Assembly: GCF_030269515.1 (NCBI RefSeq)
Contig: NZ_BSTM01000051.1
Location: 1-32,311 of the forward strand
DNA from: Actinomadura sp. NBRC 104412
GTDB taxonomy: Bacteria > Actinomycetota > Actinomycetes > Streptosporangiales > Streptosporangiaceae
DNA length: 32,311 nucleotides
Direction: 5' to 3'
Position numbers and translations under genes: made by a program. Under the pieces are notes generated by a model. The model was not told the DNA's origin and ran no database searches. It was given only the letters and a program-made list of their open reading frames with translations. Of this stretch, positions 32,184 to 32,311 are shown in pieces. The number at the start of each line of letters is the position of its first letter. Positions within the stretch are counted from its first letter, which is position 1.

Positions 32184-32311
32184 GTGAGCGACGTTCGGGA
32201 CGTCATCGTGATCGGGTCGGGGCCTGCGGGGTACACCGCTGCGATCTATGCGGCTCGGGGTGAGTTGCGGCCGTTGGTGTTCGAGGGGTCGGTGACGGCG
32301 GGTGGGGCGTT
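32184..32311 (+). CDS. trxB: Thioredoxin reductase, 5' part (gene runs off the window)
   Basis: The GTG at 32184 with GAGGGG 6 nt upstream opens a frame that reads SDVRDVIVIGSGPAGYTAAI and then YAARGELRPLVFEGSVTAGGA to the window end. The FAD-binding GSGPAG and the FEGSVTAGGA segment are those of actinobacterial thioredoxin-disulfide reductases, which reduce thioredoxin with NADPH. Only about 42 codons are visible, so the CxxC active site lies outside. It follows the permease gene after 24 nt and could be in the same operon. Codon choice (more GGG, GGT, GCT, TTG) differs somewhat from the neighbouring genes. Confidence 0.85.
   Translation, partial: MSDVRDVIVIGSGPAGYTAAIYAARGELRPLVFEGSVTAGGA

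Noticed and set aside
1..32311. CRISPR array, tRNA, insertion sequence or attachment site
   Set aside because: No regular repeat-spacer series, tRNA-like cloverleaf, transposase or integrase coding, or long terminal repeats were found by reading.

Overview
The window reads as chromosome from a high-GC actinomycete, most like a Streptosporangiales or Streptomyces relative. The third codon position is almost always G or C, GTG and TTG starts are common, and start/stop overlaps link many gene pairs. The families present are typical of filamentous actinobacteria: an XRE/DUF5753 and DUF397 pair, Ser/Thr kinases with beta-propeller ectodomains, a streptogrisin-type protease, a PAP2-WS/DGAT fusion and a Tat-exported lipoprotein. 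No tRNA, rRNA, CRISPR array, transposase or phage gene was seen.

Layout. 1-824: 3' end of boxB (benzoyl-CoA epoxidase), closed by a hairpin over its stop codon. 981-5246: two tandem paralogous membrane Ser/Thr kinases, each with an eight-repeat PQQ-like propeller. 5271-8045: a WhiJ/AbaA-like regulatory locus (XRE/DUF5753 regulator, DUF397 protein, and a divergent RsbW-type ATPase preceded by a 13-codon leader ORF, then an unknown protein). 8061-10330: a class A beta-lactamase lipoprotein and a secreted S1 protease. 10571-12274: an Fpg/Nei-family glycosylase and a DUF72 protein. 12419-14479: the PAP2-WS/DGAT fusion, overlapping the end of a two-component response regulator gene. 14470-18649 (minus): a tightly packed set with a LigB-like and a LigA-like extradiol dioxygenase subunit, an alpha/beta hydrolase, a histidine kinase and a response regulator. 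18912-20896 (plus): an alpha/beta hydrolase and a luciferase-like flavin monooxygenase.

20966-32311 is the most interesting part. A minus-strand operon runs from a UGSC-family protein (Cys in place of Sec) through a 366-residue protein of unknown function, an 85-residue CxxC protein, an FAD-dependent oxidoreductase and an IlvD/Edd-type Fe-S dehydratase. A probable MFS transporter remnant, a quinone-oxidoreductase-like MDR enzyme and a CapA-family protein follow. Divergent from it is an IclR-family regulator, then a sulfonate/nitrate/taurine-type ABC importer (Tat lipoprotein, ATPase, permease) and the start of a thioredoxin reductase gene.

A near-identical 28-bp element (palindrome TTCCG-N5-CGGAA, 5 nt, then GTAGTCA) lies upstream of both the UGSC operon and the importer operon; the second copy is embedded in the last codons and stop of iclR. 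I infer one IclR-controlled uptake and catabolic system with a thiol-redox flavour and unknown substrate. With boxB, the extradiol dioxygenase and the flavin monooxygenase, the window looks like a catabolic neighbourhood for aromatic or organosulfur compounds; the substrate cannot be read from the sequence.
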